Assembly: GCA_949987705.1 (NCBI GenBank)
Contig: OX465282.1
Span: forward strand, 61,191,922 to 61,255,921
Length of the DNA stretch: 64,000 nt
Source of the DNA: Thereva unica
Taxonomy: Eukaryota > Arthropoda > Insecta > Diptera > Therevidae
Direction of reading: 5' to 3'
The notes below the pieces were generated by a model. The model saw nothing but the letters and a program-made list of their open reading frames with translations. It did no database searches and was not told where the DNA came from. Positions 34,356 through 46,256 of this stretch are shown one piece after another (the first letter of the stretch is position 1; each line of letters opens with the position of its first letter). The translations under genes were made by a program, and so were the position numbers.

Positions 34356-34582
34356 CTGATCACAGCTGGCGCCGCCCCTCACAAGCTGGCGCCCCGGGCC
34401 ATGGCCCTCATGTAGCAGCACTCTCTAAACTTGATCGCTATTACCATTGCGACTGTTCCACTAAGATTCAGAAACTCCTGCCGGCACGGTACGGTAATTT
34501 TCTTCTCGCAACACAAGACTAGCCCACTCGGCTCACGCCCATACCCTCGGGCCCCCCCTTTTGAGCACCATACGATCTAGAG

Positions 34583-34985
34583 CAGCGGTGTCCAACAGAA
34601 ATTCGTTTGTAGCCACAATGGCTATTTTAAAATAGTTTCATTCGCCACATTAAAAATACATATGTATGAACTACTTAGGATGTGTGTTTGACTCCTACGG
34701 TCCACACGATCAACACGTATGATGAACGTAGACGGAATAAACTGTCTTCTTACAAAATAGTAATACGTTTAGCACTAGTGGGAAATTGACTAGTTTCAGA
34801 ACTGGTGGCAAAGTAATCCTGAGAGAAGCTAGTTTAAATAACTGTAATAGTGATCAATTTAAAAGATTTTTCTGAGAAATTGGTTTACAAAACTAGCTAA
34901 TTTTTATATTTATTACTTGCATTCGCCACATTCACCTAGTCTATTCGCCACATGTGGCTAGTGGTGATGGTGTTGGACACCGCTG
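34583..34985. mobile_element. 403-bp hAT MITE
   Basis: Termini CAGCGGTGTCCAAC...GTTGGACACCGCTG with an exact 8-bp TSD ATCTAGAG (34575-34582 and 34986-34993). A TTCGCCACAT subterminal repeat occurs near both ends. Noncoding. It inserted in the J1 C-terminal coding sequence. Confidence 0.92.
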
Positions 34986-35033
34986 ATCTAGAGGCTTCTT
35001 TATGAATACAGCAGCTCGACTTTGGAATAATCT

Positions 35034-36907
35034 AATAATTAATTTAGAGAATACTTGTCCGGAGGTTTCCTTTAACTTTAAAAAGGCTAACTTTGGGGAA
35101 CCGTCATCTAAGTTTGCATCGATTGGTTTTAACAGTTTGCTTTTCGCGAATGAGTTCGATGTGGACGTGTCACGGTTTTATGGCGTACTTTATGAAGCCT
35201 TCGTTTCTTGTGTATCTTTTGAGCCCCGAAAATTGCCAGTTCATCTCCACAGTGGTTCAATAATGAGCTGAAGCATTTAAGAAACCAGAAAAATAGACTC
35301 TGGAAAACTTATCTAAAGAGAAAGGACTCTCCGAGTCTCAATTCATTTAAGGATTGCTATAACAGTTTTCGTTCACTATCTTTTGCTTTGTATCGAGAAT
35401 ATCTCAGTGCAGCATGAAGGACAAACTGTATACCGGATCCTAGAAACTTCTTCAAATTTGCCAACTCTAAAAAAAGTTGATAACTACCCGAATACTATGC
35501 AGCATATTAACTGGACTAGTTGTCGAGTCGCCCGCGATTTGTAACATGTTTGCATCTTTCTTTCACCAATCTGATTTTCTGCCTGACGGCAATAATTTTT
35601 ATCATTTTACACCTAATCGAGAGACTCATAGTTGTGAAGGTGTCCTCAAGCCCTGTGCAGACGTTCTCCAGTCCCCACTGAAAACTCTTTTTAAAAAAAT
35701 CCCTGTATACTCTTTGCAAAAATGCGTACATAATCCCTATTCAGAAAAGTGGGAGCAAGAATGAAATATCGAATTATAGACCAGTTGCGAAGCTGTCTGT
35801 CATACCGAAAAATTTTGAATCAATAATTTATTCTGCAACTGCGCCTATCTGCAAAAAACACTCATCTCATCGAATCAGCATGTTTTTCTTGCAGCTCGTT
35901 CCACCACCACCAATCTACTCGAGTTTACTTTTCAGGAGAGGGCTTCGGTTCCTGCTACCAAACTGATTGTTTTTACACTGATTTTAGTAAGTCGTTTGAC
36001 AAGCTCTCACACTCCATTATAATTCTCAAACTTAGAAAATTAGGTTTTCCGCAAGCCCTTCTAGTATGGATCGAATCTTACTTAGCTGACAGGATCTACC
36101 AAGTTCTTTTACGTGGATCCGAATGTGCTACCATGGAAGCGTCTTACTACTCTTTATTCTATCAATTGATAACATTGTTCACTTGCTAACACATCGTAAA
36201 ATCTTGATTTACGTTGACGACATAAAATTGTATCGTCATATTAAGAGTATTGAGGATTGCAAATTTTTGCAAGTCGATCTTGACACCTTTCACTCTTGGT
36301 GTGTTAACAACAAGCTGGTTCTAAATATTAGTAAATGCGAAGTCATGACTTTTAGTATGAGACGTAATCCTTTTATAACTACACATTTCTTAATGAGGGT
36401 TTCACTCGTGTAAATTTTGTTGAAGGGCTCGGGAGTAGATTTGATAGTAAGCTGGATTTTTCCGCTCACACTAACTATATTAATTCGAAGGGTAGTTTAG
36501 TACTGGGTTTTATTAAACGGTGGTCCAAGCAATTTAACAACCCGTTGATCACTGGACATCTATATATTCCTTTATTCAGACCATTAGTTGAATATGCGTC
36601 CCAGGTTTGGTCTCTTCACTACTCTTCGCACGTTAGAAAAATTGAATCGGTTCAGCGAAGGTTTGTTCGATTCTCACTGTCAGGTTGACTCAGGTTTTCT
36701 AAGTCGCCGTGCGTGGTTCAGGAGAGCAGTTATAATTTGAGAATCCCACTCTCTAACACATCAACTCCTCTAACACCAATAACGGTAAATGAAAACTTTG
36801 CACGCTTTAGTTGAGCCTCATCTTAGCGCTTGATTGTGCTGAGTTGGTGAATTTTTCTTGGGCCAGCAGAGAAGTGCGACTTCTGCATTTACTCTATTAT
36901 TATTATA
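35034..36907 (+). mobile_element. J2 retrotransposon inserted in J1
   Basis: Second J2 copy. It contains the end of the endonuclease region (FDVDVSRFYGVLYEAFVSC), a linker (RKNRLWKTYLKRKDSPSLNS-like), RT remnants (TDFSKSFDKLSHSIIILKL near 35975 and IYVDDIKLYRHI near 36205, motif C as YVDD), and a C-terminal stretch near 36500-36670 (FIKRWSKQFN, LVEYASQVWS). The (ATT)n tail at about 36894-36906 matches the other J2 tail at 15307. Frameshifts make it inactive. Confidence 0.8.
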
Positions 36908-37065
36908 TCCTACAGTCAGTATTTCCGAACTCGGCCTTGATCACCCCCTCCCCCCCAGACCGCCTAACCTTTCCCATTCTTCTTCTTCTTCAAATCAAGC
37001 TTGCTCTAGACATTGTACCATGACCTTAACGACTTGATAGACTAGTAGTACAAAGGCTTGGAGAG

Positions 37066-40000
37066 CTAGCACATACGCAATGTGTGTCTTCTTAGATTTT
37101 ATATCTTCCTTCTTAATCAGCACACATTTATGTATTGTTATGTGGATGTAAAGACAGGAAAATAGTTCACGGTGAAGGAGTTGTAAATCTAGTTCAATAA
37201 CAGTTGAAGGAATACCTGTGTAGAATGGTTCGCTGGAAGAAATTAACCAAAGCTTTTCCTCGGAAAACCGAAGTGGCGTAAACTAACATATGAATACACT
37301 TCCATCTTATCCTGTAAGCTCAGTATTACCATTTTCTCTGTTAAAGTAATTTTTCCAGCTGTACACATTACATTTAAAATATCTTGTGAACATTCAAAAA
37401 GTTGATATGTTGCTATAATATTAATCTTCGTGTGTAATTCGGGCAATGGATCCAAACAAGTTCGGGCAATGGATCCACAGTTACGGCGCTTCATCTCTAT
37501 AGACGATGTCCTTTTGTAAAAGGTTTTCTACCCATACAAATCCCGATACCACACAGTATTTTTCTAATGTCACGAATGTTTTTTTGGCATTCTGAAATAT
37601 GTTTTGAATAAAACCTTTGAAAAACAAGTTTAACTAAAAGAATATAAAATGAAAATCTTGTACATATCTGTCGTCCTATGTTTTTCTATACATAAGTTCA
37701 AAGTATGTTTTTGGTAAGGAAAAAATCGAAAAGAAGAAAAAATACAATCATAATTCATTCCGGTAAGGAAAACAACCCGTTAGGCGTGGATTGTAAGTCC
37801 GATTTATATAAAGGAAAGGACGTCATGGTTTTTTTATATTTCAGAGTAGGAAGCAGCATGAGCTACTTATTTCCTCAAAGACGTTTTTGGGTGGCTTATG
37901 AGTGAAAAAGCGGAAGGATCGATATTATGTGCCCTTGCCCTTTATGTCCTTAATTATGTAAAAGTTCGGTTCACATACTCTCTTGTACATTCTTTATATA
38001 TTTTTCCACAAAAATTGAGTGGGTGAGATTGGTATTTTTGAAGGTAGTATATAGGTAGAAAAAAAGAAATAATAGTCTTACACTCTTACCTGATTAGAAA
38101 GAAGATTTTTTTCTATTTAATAATCCAAAAAATACTGGTTAACTATCCTTGTATAAAATTCACTTCCACTTAACTCCCTTGTTATAAAAAGGAAACTTTC
38201 TTACAAATATTCTTCCCCAACTGCTTTTTTCTTTCTTTTTTTTGGTACCGGACCCAGTGGCCCTTCACTGAATCAATTTAACGGACACAGCATTACAAAC
38301 ATACATACACATACGAGATTTCGTTTTGATTGGAACTTTGTGGTTATTAGCGTAAAACACCCGACATAGATTACATCAACAAAAAAGAAGATAAGAAAAA
38401 TTGAAACATTTTGCTTTATGGTTGGTAAATCTCAAAATATTATTTCACTCGTTTTACACACAAAATCAGAATCCAGCCCAAGAAAACAACCAGTTCTCAG
38501 CCATCCATCGAGAAGGGGAATATCGAACCAAACGAAGAACAAGATGGCGCTCCACGAAACACTCGAAGACTCCGGAGTTCACTGTTATAAGCACAAGAAG
38601 TTCTTCGCGTAAAACGATTTTTTGCTTCACTTTTCTGTAGTGCAGCAGTGCTGCCTCGAGTCTTTTTTTCGTTGTACCACTTCGATTTTTTGGAAACTTT
38701 TTCTTGGATTATGCAGCCGCAAGCCTATCACTGTTAGTATAACATTAGAAAAACATTTCGCGTGCGAGTAATTAAAGTGCAAGCTTGATGTCGCCTACTC
38801 CCGTTTCGGTGGTGTTTTGCGTTCGAAAATTGTTTTTTATGTATATTCTGAAAGCAATGTTTCCATTTACAGCTTATGCGCGCGCATACTGAACGAACGC
38901 CTTCAAGAACTCTAGTCCGCGACCATTGCGAATAACCTCCAAACGGCTGCAGTGGTAGATATCGACTGGCAGTGAAATACGGCAACTTTAGCTCCCCGCG
39001 AACCTGTCGTTTTGTTCTCTGTTACCATTAAATATATAAAACATAAACCGAAAAGAACTAAAATCTTACATCTACATGCATACTCTGAATACACAGCCAA
39101 ACATACATATATTCCTATTCCTCAATGGACATTAATTGCATGCAGGAGAACGAGGGTGGCGATCTCTGAAAATGCGGTAAATAAGTAGTAAACTTCCCCC
39201 AAACCTCGTAATATTCTGCGGACGGCTTTGCGCAGCACAAATTACAACTACAATGAAGAATTACGCGTCAGTTAAACCCCCTCTCATCCTTTTGCCCATT
39301 TGTAAAATGTTTTCAAGCACTGGTTTCCCCTTAAAATAGATTGAGCAACTTCATGTTCCCCTTCATGTTCCAGGTAGCATATGCATCTGTCACCTGCACC
39401 TTTATGCACTAAAATGCTGCTCCTGCTTACCTGTGTGTCAATCGCCAGTTCTACTTGAAGCTCGAAACCGGTTTGTTTCACATGTTCAATATAAATGCCG
39501 AATGCAGGGGAAATGTTTTGGCTGAAATTGGTGTGGAAACCGTCCACAAGTTACATATACATGCAAATATCGAACAAGCCTTCAACCACTGAAATACTAT
39601 TTCCCACCTGACTGACTTCTTTAAAGAGGGTGTTTAGAGAGGAGGCTTAAGCTATCAGGTAGATGTTAAATTTTTGTTTCAGGTGTTAAAAACATTTTGT
39701 GACGAGAAATGGAATCTTTTTAAAAGCGCATAAATATGTGAATCCACAGAAGCGGAAAAGAATATTTGGGAATGTGCACCATTCCATTTTTGCGAATTTA
39801 AAAGGCGAAACTGAGGTGTCCATTGTGATTTTCTATTGATAATCGTATCTCCGTTCAGTTCAAACGATTTTTTGGGATTGGGTAATGCAATGGAAAGCAG
39901 TTTAAAATAATAGTTAACTAGTTTCTATGTTTAGTTTTCATTGAAATAAAAAAAAAATTATTGATTAAAGTTGGAAAAAACTGGGTTGAATCCCGATTCT

Positions 40001-40489
40001 AGCTGGACAAAATTATTTTATGAGCTTAACGAGTTCTAAACGGTTAAAACAGATTATAAAAAAATATATAGGAAAATGTAGGTGTTTTAGTTCTCAGGAC
40101 AGAATTTTGACTGAATTTTGAAGTTTTTCACATATTTTGTAGGAAAAAATTGGTATAAATTGAAATGGAAAGATAAAATAGATGCTAATAATAATAAAAT
40201 TAAAAATCCGAATCATCTTCCGATTCGATCGAAGAATCTTTCTCGTCTCATGTCTTTTTTCCTTGCCTTCTGTGCCCCCTCTGAAAGCTACCCTATTGGC
40301 ACAAGGACACATATTTGATTGCTAAAGAGCCATGTAAAAGGATCTTATGCAAGCTGGGAGGCATCCTGTACCAGCCACATAGCTCCACACAGAGCTTGGC
40401 AGTATCGCAGACAAATACGTTAAATTTTTACGAAACTACTTAATGTAAAAAAATAATGGTAAAATAAAAAGATGAAAAAAAGTACAAAC
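37066..40489. other. No confirmed gene; low-copy-looking stretch
   Basis: No transposon signatures recognised. On the minus strand 37243-37450 reads as protein-like sequence (TYQLFECSQDILNVMCTAGK) without clean splice sites. Its 5' side has a duplicated GGATCCATTGCCCGAA (about 37446-37484). A plus-strand AAGATGGCG start context at about 38541 opens only 22 codons. The stretch 38480-39000 is less AT-rich and might hold a promoter or 5' exon, but I cannot show it. Confidence 0.35.
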
Positions 40490-41102
40490 CTCGTTGATGG
40501 CCTGCCGATAGTTTGAGGAGTTTCGACAGCAAAAGGTACAACAATATTGAAATCACGATATAACCAGATGTTATGTTTTTGCTCGAAATATTCTAAACGG
40601 TTCTTATAAGGTATTAGTTTCAGTTTTAAGATCGAACAAAAACCTTGGATTCGGTTCTTAATGGCACTTTGAAATTTATCATCCGCTTTCCAAGATGTGC
40701 CTGCCGCGTAGGAGATTTGAAATAAGTTAACAAAAATTGTTCATTCTCAAGGATAGTCTTGGTCCAGAATGTGGGTATTTTGTCCCTTAAGTCTTCATAA
40801 AAAGTCCTGTTAGTTATAAGAGGAGCAGAATTCATAATTAACTGTGATTTGGAAAATATCGGCGAGATAGGTCTATTTCGATACTGTGTCCGCGACTGGG
40901 TGGTTAAGCACGTTACCAGAGATGACACATGCGAATTTAAATCTAATTTCAAGAAGAAGGAACGAATACAAATATCCCGAAATAGACGATTGGCTTTTAA
41001 ATCGCTTGCTATGACGCGTGCTTGAACTGAAATTCGGTGCAAATTAAACTTTTCCGTAGCAGCTGTAAGATCTACATAACCCGCATATATGAGAAACCTA
41101 CG
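40490..41102 (-). pseudogene. Unidentified spliced coding block, frameshifted
   Basis: Minus strand. After a TTTACTTTCGTAG acceptor (exon from 41102) an open frame runs FLIYAGYVDLTAATEKFNLH to HLGKRMINFKVPL and stops at 40626. Coding-like sequence then continues in another frame from about 40640 (YKNRLEYFEQKHN, LYRDFNIVVPFAVETPQTIG) up to a donor-like AG|GTTTGT at 40490. The second part is too protein-like to be chance, so one or more base changes separate the frames (a pseudogene, a sequence error, or an unseen short intron). The donor phase fits the acceptor at 26000. I do not recognise the family. It could belong to the gene upstream of wnd or to a transposon. Confidence 0.45.
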
Positions 41103-41640
41103 AAAGTAAAAAAAGTAACATTCTTCTAACTTCGATTTTCTTGAAAGCTCATTCCTTTATGTATTTTTTTATTTGATATGCTGATATCGAATATAAAGTC
41201 AGAAATTGAAAATTTGCCGAAAAAAGTGAACAATTTGCTTCAAATTTTAACCGGAGTCAAGGGAAAATCTTCGAATCTTCACAGTGCTTGAAACTTCATC
41301 TTAAAAGGTATCTAAACAAGTTATATTAAAGCCCAAAACAGAGTGAATGCAGAAACTACGGCTTCACCTTTGCATTTTGACAGTTTCTATAGTCACGTTC
41401 AGTTATCATACCCAATGCAGTGAGAGTGGCAGTAAACTTTGCGCCGACTTCGACTTTGAAAACTTTTAAAGCTGCTGCAAAAGTTGCAGAACAACCAACA
41501 CAACATTTCAAATTTGTCACTAAATTGATTGAGTTTTTTGTATGAAAAACATAATTTTCGCAGGTACTATACGTAAAGGCCACATACATACAATAAAAAT
41601 AAATTGGTCCATTTATTCAAAATTTATAATTTCTGATATT
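41103..41640. other. No gene recognised
   Basis: Contains a minus-strand open frame (41356-41589) with no splice support. Part of it (GACTTCGACTTTG block near 41445) resembles 44400-44460, suggesting a small dispersed repeat rather than coding sequence. Confidence 0.4.
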
Positions 41641-41809
41641 TTTTTTTATGAAAAAAAAACCAAGCTTAGGTGTAAACCTTTGTACTACCAGTCCGTCATG
41701 TCGTTCAGTTCATGGTGCAATGTCTAGTAGTAAGCTTGGTTTGAAGAATAGAGGAGAATAGGAAAGGTTAGAGGGGGTCTGGAGGGTGTAGAAGAAAATG
41801 ACGATGAAC

Positions 41810-43600
41810 CTAACGTTTGAACTCTAAGGTGTTGTACGAGTTCGGAAATACTGACTGCGGGAGATTATTCCACAGTCGAGTTGTTCTATTCATAAACGAA
41901 CTTCTAAACCGTATTGTGCGTGAACGAGGGGGCTGTAGGGTATGGGGGTGAGCCGAGCGGGCTAGTCTTATGTTGCGGGAAAAGTATTGCCGTGCAGGCA
42001 GGAGGTCCTGAACTTCGGTGGAACAGTCGCCATGGTAATAGCGATAGAGTATGGAGAGGGCTGCTACATTCCTACGGTGGGTTAAGGTGTCTATGGAGGC
42101 GCGAAAGGGGCCATCACCAATGAGTTTGAGGGCACGATTTTGCACCTTGTCGAGAAAAGCCAAGGTGGTTTTTGGGGCGCCTGCCCAGATATGCGAGTTG
42201 TATTCGAGGCGCGGCCGAATGTAGGATTTGTATATTGTAGCCAATGCGGCTGGCTGGAGGAGGAACTTGCATCTCTTGAGAAATCCAAGGCATTGGGAGG
42301 CTTGTTTGGCGTTTGGAATATGTGATCGCTCCATCGCAGATGCTCCGTTAAAGTTACCCCTAGGATGTTGAGAGTTGAGTCAGCCATTAGTCTCTCTCCA
42401 TCCACCGAGACAGGAGGAAGGTCGGTACAATTTTTGTTGGAGATCAGACAGTGCTTCGTTTTTGTGGCATTGAATTCGACGCGGTTCATTTCGCCCCAAT
42501 GAAGAATCGATTCGATATCCCGGTTGATCGAAGCCGACATCAGTTGACGGTGGTAAAGACAAGGTCTGGCACGTGCTTGTCTTATATTGTCGAAGGAGTA
42601 AGAGAAATTCAGAGTACCGTCATCAGCGAAGCAGTGAAGTGGGTTGGAGGGGATTGAGAGCAGATCATTAATGAAGATTAGAAAAAGTGCGGGTGAGAGA
42701 ATTGACCCCTGGGGAACTCCGGCCGAAATGGCGTGGGGGTTGGATTCGACGCCATCCAATACTACCTTGATTGAACGGCCTGAAAGAAAGCTCTTAATCC
42801 AGTTCCTTAGAACTAAGTGTATACCAATAGCTTGGAGTTTATTCAACAGAGCTGAGTGCCATACTCTGTCAAAAGCCTTTGATATATCTAGAGCAACTAG
42901 GCTAGACTCACCAAAGCTGTGAATGCTTTGGTTGATACGCTCGGTTAAACACACAAGCAGATCGCCAGTAGACCGTTTAGATCTGAAGCCGTATTGCCTG
43001 TCGTGTATAATTTGATTGGATTCTAGATATTTCATCAGCTTTTTATTGATTGTTGTCTCCATGATTTTGGAGAGAACAGAAGTAATTGCTATTGGGCGGT
43101 AGTTTAAGGGGTCGCTGGCTTCACCTTTTTTTGGGATTGGCTGAACATGAGCTAGTTTCCAAGAGTCGGGATACACTCCGGAGAAGTAAGACAGGGCAAA
43201 AAGTTTGCGCAGAGGTTTAGCCAAAGGTGAGGCACATTTTTTAAGTACCATAGGGGGGATTTTGTCGGGACCAGTGGATTTATTGGCGTCGAGTTCCTTG
43301 AGACACCTAAACACCTCGCGAGTCCTGAAGTGAACTCCGTCCATTGAGTGAGTGGTATTCTCGAGAGTGGGGGGTGAATAGCAGCATCGGGTAAAGAAGA
43401 ATTTGCGGCGAACAGAGAAGCTAATAGGTCGGCCTTGGGTTTGCTTTCTGTTATCACTTCCTTGTTGTGAATAAAAGGAGGTGTTGAGGAGGAAGTAAAA
43501 TTCTTCTTGATGGCGGTTACCAAGGACCAGAAGTTTTTGCTGCCTGTAGTGGAGTTAAGAATCTTACTTCTCAATCTATCATCAAATGATGATTTGACTT
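41810..43600 (-). pseudogene. J1 reverse transcriptase and C-terminal domain
   Basis: The RT frame is open for 417 codons (42091-43344). It contains DKIPPMVLKKCA (linker), LNYRPIAITSVLSKIMETTI, YGFRSKRSTGDLLV, ALDISKAFDRVWHSALLNKL (motif A), [20 protein letters not shown] (motif B) and LHCFADDGTL (motif C, FADD intact). A frameshift near 43330-43380 separates the upstream linker (43152-43600). Another near 42310 moves the frame to the C-terminal domain (41810-42334: YKSYIRPRLEYNSHIWAG, NRTTRLWNNLPQSVFPNSYN). The catalytic residues are intact, but two frameshifts and the missing 5' half make it non-functional. Confidence 0.85.
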
Positions 43601-43615
43601 TCCTGATGATGGAGT

Positions 43616-43890
43616 TTTTTTTTTTTTTTTTTTTTTTTTTTGTGGCAAGATGAAGCTTAGGAGTCACCCTTTGTACTACTAGTCCGTCATGTCTTACAAG
43701 TCATGGTGCAGCGTATAGTAGTAAGCTTGATCTGAAGGAAAGATGAGATAGGATAGGTTAGGGGTCTGGAGGGTGCATGAGTAGATGTCGATGAACCTTG
43801 CGTTTGAACTTTGAGATGTTATATGAGCTCGGAAACACCGACTGCGGAAGAGAGTTCCACAATCGAGTTGTTCTATTTATAAACGAACTG
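43616..43890 (-). mobile_element. J1 3' fragment nested in J1
   Basis: 5'-truncated copy: SSSFINRTTRLWNSLPQSVF, the J1 3' end (about 43660-43760) and a 28-bp A tail (T run 43615-43643). It sits between VKLRNSC and the continuation IIRKVKSSFDDRL of the host J1 copy. A short AACTCC occurs at both edges as a possible TSD. Confidence 0.75.
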
Positions 43891-44343
43891 CTAAAACAGG
43901 AGTTACAGGAGTTTCTAAGTTTGACGTACTCACGACGAAGTGGCTCATTAGGCGAACGTCTGTATGCTCTATAGGCGGCTTCTTTTGCTTTGATTGCGTT
44001 CATACATTCCCCATTGAACCATTTGTTCGGCCTAGGCTTCACAGATTTGGTAGAGTGAGGGATGAACAAGCGCATACCCGCTCGAATAATTTTGGTGACA
44101 CAGAGGGCCGCATAGTTCGCATTGGCATTACGGAAACACAAATCCCAGTCAGTGGCCTGGAAGAAGCGAATAAGACCCAACCAGGTGGCTTTCCCATAGT
44201 GCCACATAGTTCTTTTAGGAGCTGTGGTAGTTGTGGTCGAGGATGGATATGGGAAATAAGCGCTAATTAGTTTATGGTCCGAGTTGTTATTAAATGGTTG
44301 GTGATCGAAATTGTAAATACTATCTGTCAAATTATCGTCTTTG

Positions 44344-44960
44344 AAATTACTGAAATGAATGTGTGAATGTCGACTTTGAAATTACTGAAATGAATGTGCG
44401 CTGTGCAGCAAAGTCGACTTTACTGCGACGGTGAAGTCAAAGTCGAAGTTTTTGCATTCATTCTGTTTCAGGCTTAACACTCAAACCAAAATAAACAATC
44501 ATGTCGCCGAACAGATAATAAAGAGGAAGGTCACATTAATGTACCGCAAGAGCGTCTCACACTCTACTTGCATTCGATCATTTTCACAGTAGCTTTTTAC
44601 ATACTTTTGCTCGTTATAATAATAAATTTTTTGTGTAATTAGGTTTACTGTTTGACGATGGATTATGATGAAGCACAGCAAAATAAGTCGAAAATTCGAA
44701 TGAAAATATTTCGATATCACGCTTAGTTTTCGAGATATTGACACTTGAAGTTGACGTTTTGAGGTATTTCACCAAGGTTTGTAGTTATATAAAAGCTACG
44801 ACATCCGACATCCATGGTGTTGATATTTTAGTTATGAATTTCATTTCAGAATTTCTAAATAAATCGAAAATGTAAAATATTTTTTTTCGATAGCTCTCTC
44901 CGTTGAAGTTTTAGGTATATTTAAAAACATGTTACAGAGTTAATCATTTCCAAATAATCG
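44344..44960. other. Short repeats, no gene
   Basis: 44344-44400 holds a direct duplication (TGAAATTACTGAAATGAATG twice). 44400-44470 resembles the block near 41330-41460 in inverted form. The rest is AT-rich with nothing recognised. Confidence 0.45.
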
Positions 44961-45693
44961 GAGGCCTTTAATAATTCTCTTATAAGTTCTTAAATATTGG
45001 TCTTCCTTCTGGGCTTGTTTAATTAGGTAAGTTAAGATATCGACAATTGGTATTGCATTTCTGCTCAACCTGGTAATTAAATTCTTTTAGAAACATTGCC
45101 CATATAGCCACTCTAAGTGGAAAATCTCCTTTTTCATTGTCGGTCACAATCGTATTCCTCCTTCACAGAAATGCTCTCTCTGGAGTACCTATAGGATGAT
45201 GTCCAGGAAATGGCTTTATGATGTGTGCACTCAGTGGAAATGCCGCATCCGCTAAAAATACGTATGGCAGTTTTGTGTTGTCATTCGGAGCGGTACTAGG
45301 AGGTGGCAAATTGATCATATTTGAATCAAGTTTTTGCTTTAAAATACTTTGATTATAGACTCCACCGTAGCTAGTCCGTCCTGGACAACCTATGTCTGCA
45401 AACATAAAACAATAATCACTATCAACTAGTGCTAACAGTACAATGCTGAAATGGCCTTTATATGTAGTTGAAGTACTCGGATGCGGTATGGGGTGGCGGT
45501 AGAATCATGACATGTTTTCCATCCCAAGCGCCGATACAATGGGGAAAGCTAAATCCTTCTGCCTTTGAAAACCATACGTCCGTACTTTTAGGCATCTGTA
45601 AATTAAAAAAGTATTTTATATATTTTATATTTTGTTGATTGTATAATGTAGTTATATAAAAATATATGTATTTTATTTCATTTTTTCTTTTCC

Positions 45694-46256
45694 AGACACA
45701 ATCGGTTTTCGTTGAAGAGGCTAACACTTCCAGCGCACAGGATGGTAACGTCCTTTTGGAAGCTGAAAACGACATTCTCTCTTCTCCTCCTTCACAAAAG
45801 ATTCCAAGGATTCAAGTAGAAAAACGTCGTGCTAAGTACCCACCTGAATTACAGGAAGCGAGTAGACAAATGAGTGCCGCTTTCACCGCATTGAACAGTG
45901 CATTGGCCAACAAAGATAGACAGAAAGAAGAAGACGAATGCGATTTCTTTTGTAAAATGTTGGCAAAACAAATCAAGGAATATCCAAAACTTGAAAGGGA
46001 AGAAATAATGTATGAACTCCATGGCGTTATGATGAACAAACGTCGTCGGTACGATAGAATGATGCAGAGCACACCATACATTGTTTCCTCTCCTTCACAA
46101 GTTATACTCAGACCTTCTAGCAATAATTTATATTTATCACAAACACCTTTACCGAGTTATGTAATTGATTCCCCTGTTCAATGGAATCACTGTCACAAAA
46201 TGAGGTCAACCAAAAATCGGAAGTATAATCAACATTTTATCACAAGAAATTATTGA
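45694..46256 (+). CDS. BESS/MADF-like accessory ORF of Harbinger
   Basis: Plus-strand open frame following TTTTCTTTTCCAG (acceptor at 45693). It includes a Ser/Glu-rich linker (VEEANTSSAQDGNVLLEAEN), a basic stretch, and a C-terminal amphipathic helix pair FFCKMLAKQIKEYPKLEREE...MMNKRRRYDRM that resembles a BESS motif. This is the usual C-terminus of MADF-BESS proteins carried by Harbinger elements as DNA-binding partner of the transposase. The N-terminal MADF domain expected in an upstream exon was not found. It lies antisense within the transposase intron. About 190 codons, no stop. Confidence 0.6.

Larger units (their letters stand above)
34356..37065 (+). mobile_element. J1 retrotransposon 3' part, twice interrupted
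   Basis: C-terminal coding and 3' end of J1 in three pieces: 34356-34582 (LDRYYHCDCSTKIQKLLPAR), 34986-35033 (SFMNTAARLWNN-like) and 36908-37065 (QSVFPNS, then the AAGCTTG..ACATTG 3' block). The matching uninterrupted stretch is at 41840-42080. The gaps are filled by a hAT MITE and a J2 copy, giving a clear insertion order. Confidence 0.8.
41645..44343 (-). mobile_element. J1 retrotransposon, 5'-truncated, near-intact RT
   Basis: Minus-strand Jockey-like element. It starts in the endonuclease C-terminus near 44343 (FNNNSDHKLISAYF), passes through a linker, RT and C-terminal domain, and ends in the J1 3' end with an A tail near 41641. It is interrupted at 43616-43890 by a truncated copy of the same family. 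It is the best J1 copy in the window. Confidence 0.88.

Noticed and set aside
36811..37023. 70-codon plus-strand open frame
   Set aside because: Crosses the J2 tail and the J1 3' end; a fusion of two element ends, not a gene.
38541..38610. Small ORF with AAGATGGCG start context
   Set aside because: Only about 22 codons with no splice donor. The context is suggestive but insufficient.
42380..42922. Plus- and alternate-frame open frames inside J1
   Set aside because: Antisense or frame shadows of the J1 reverse transcriptase.
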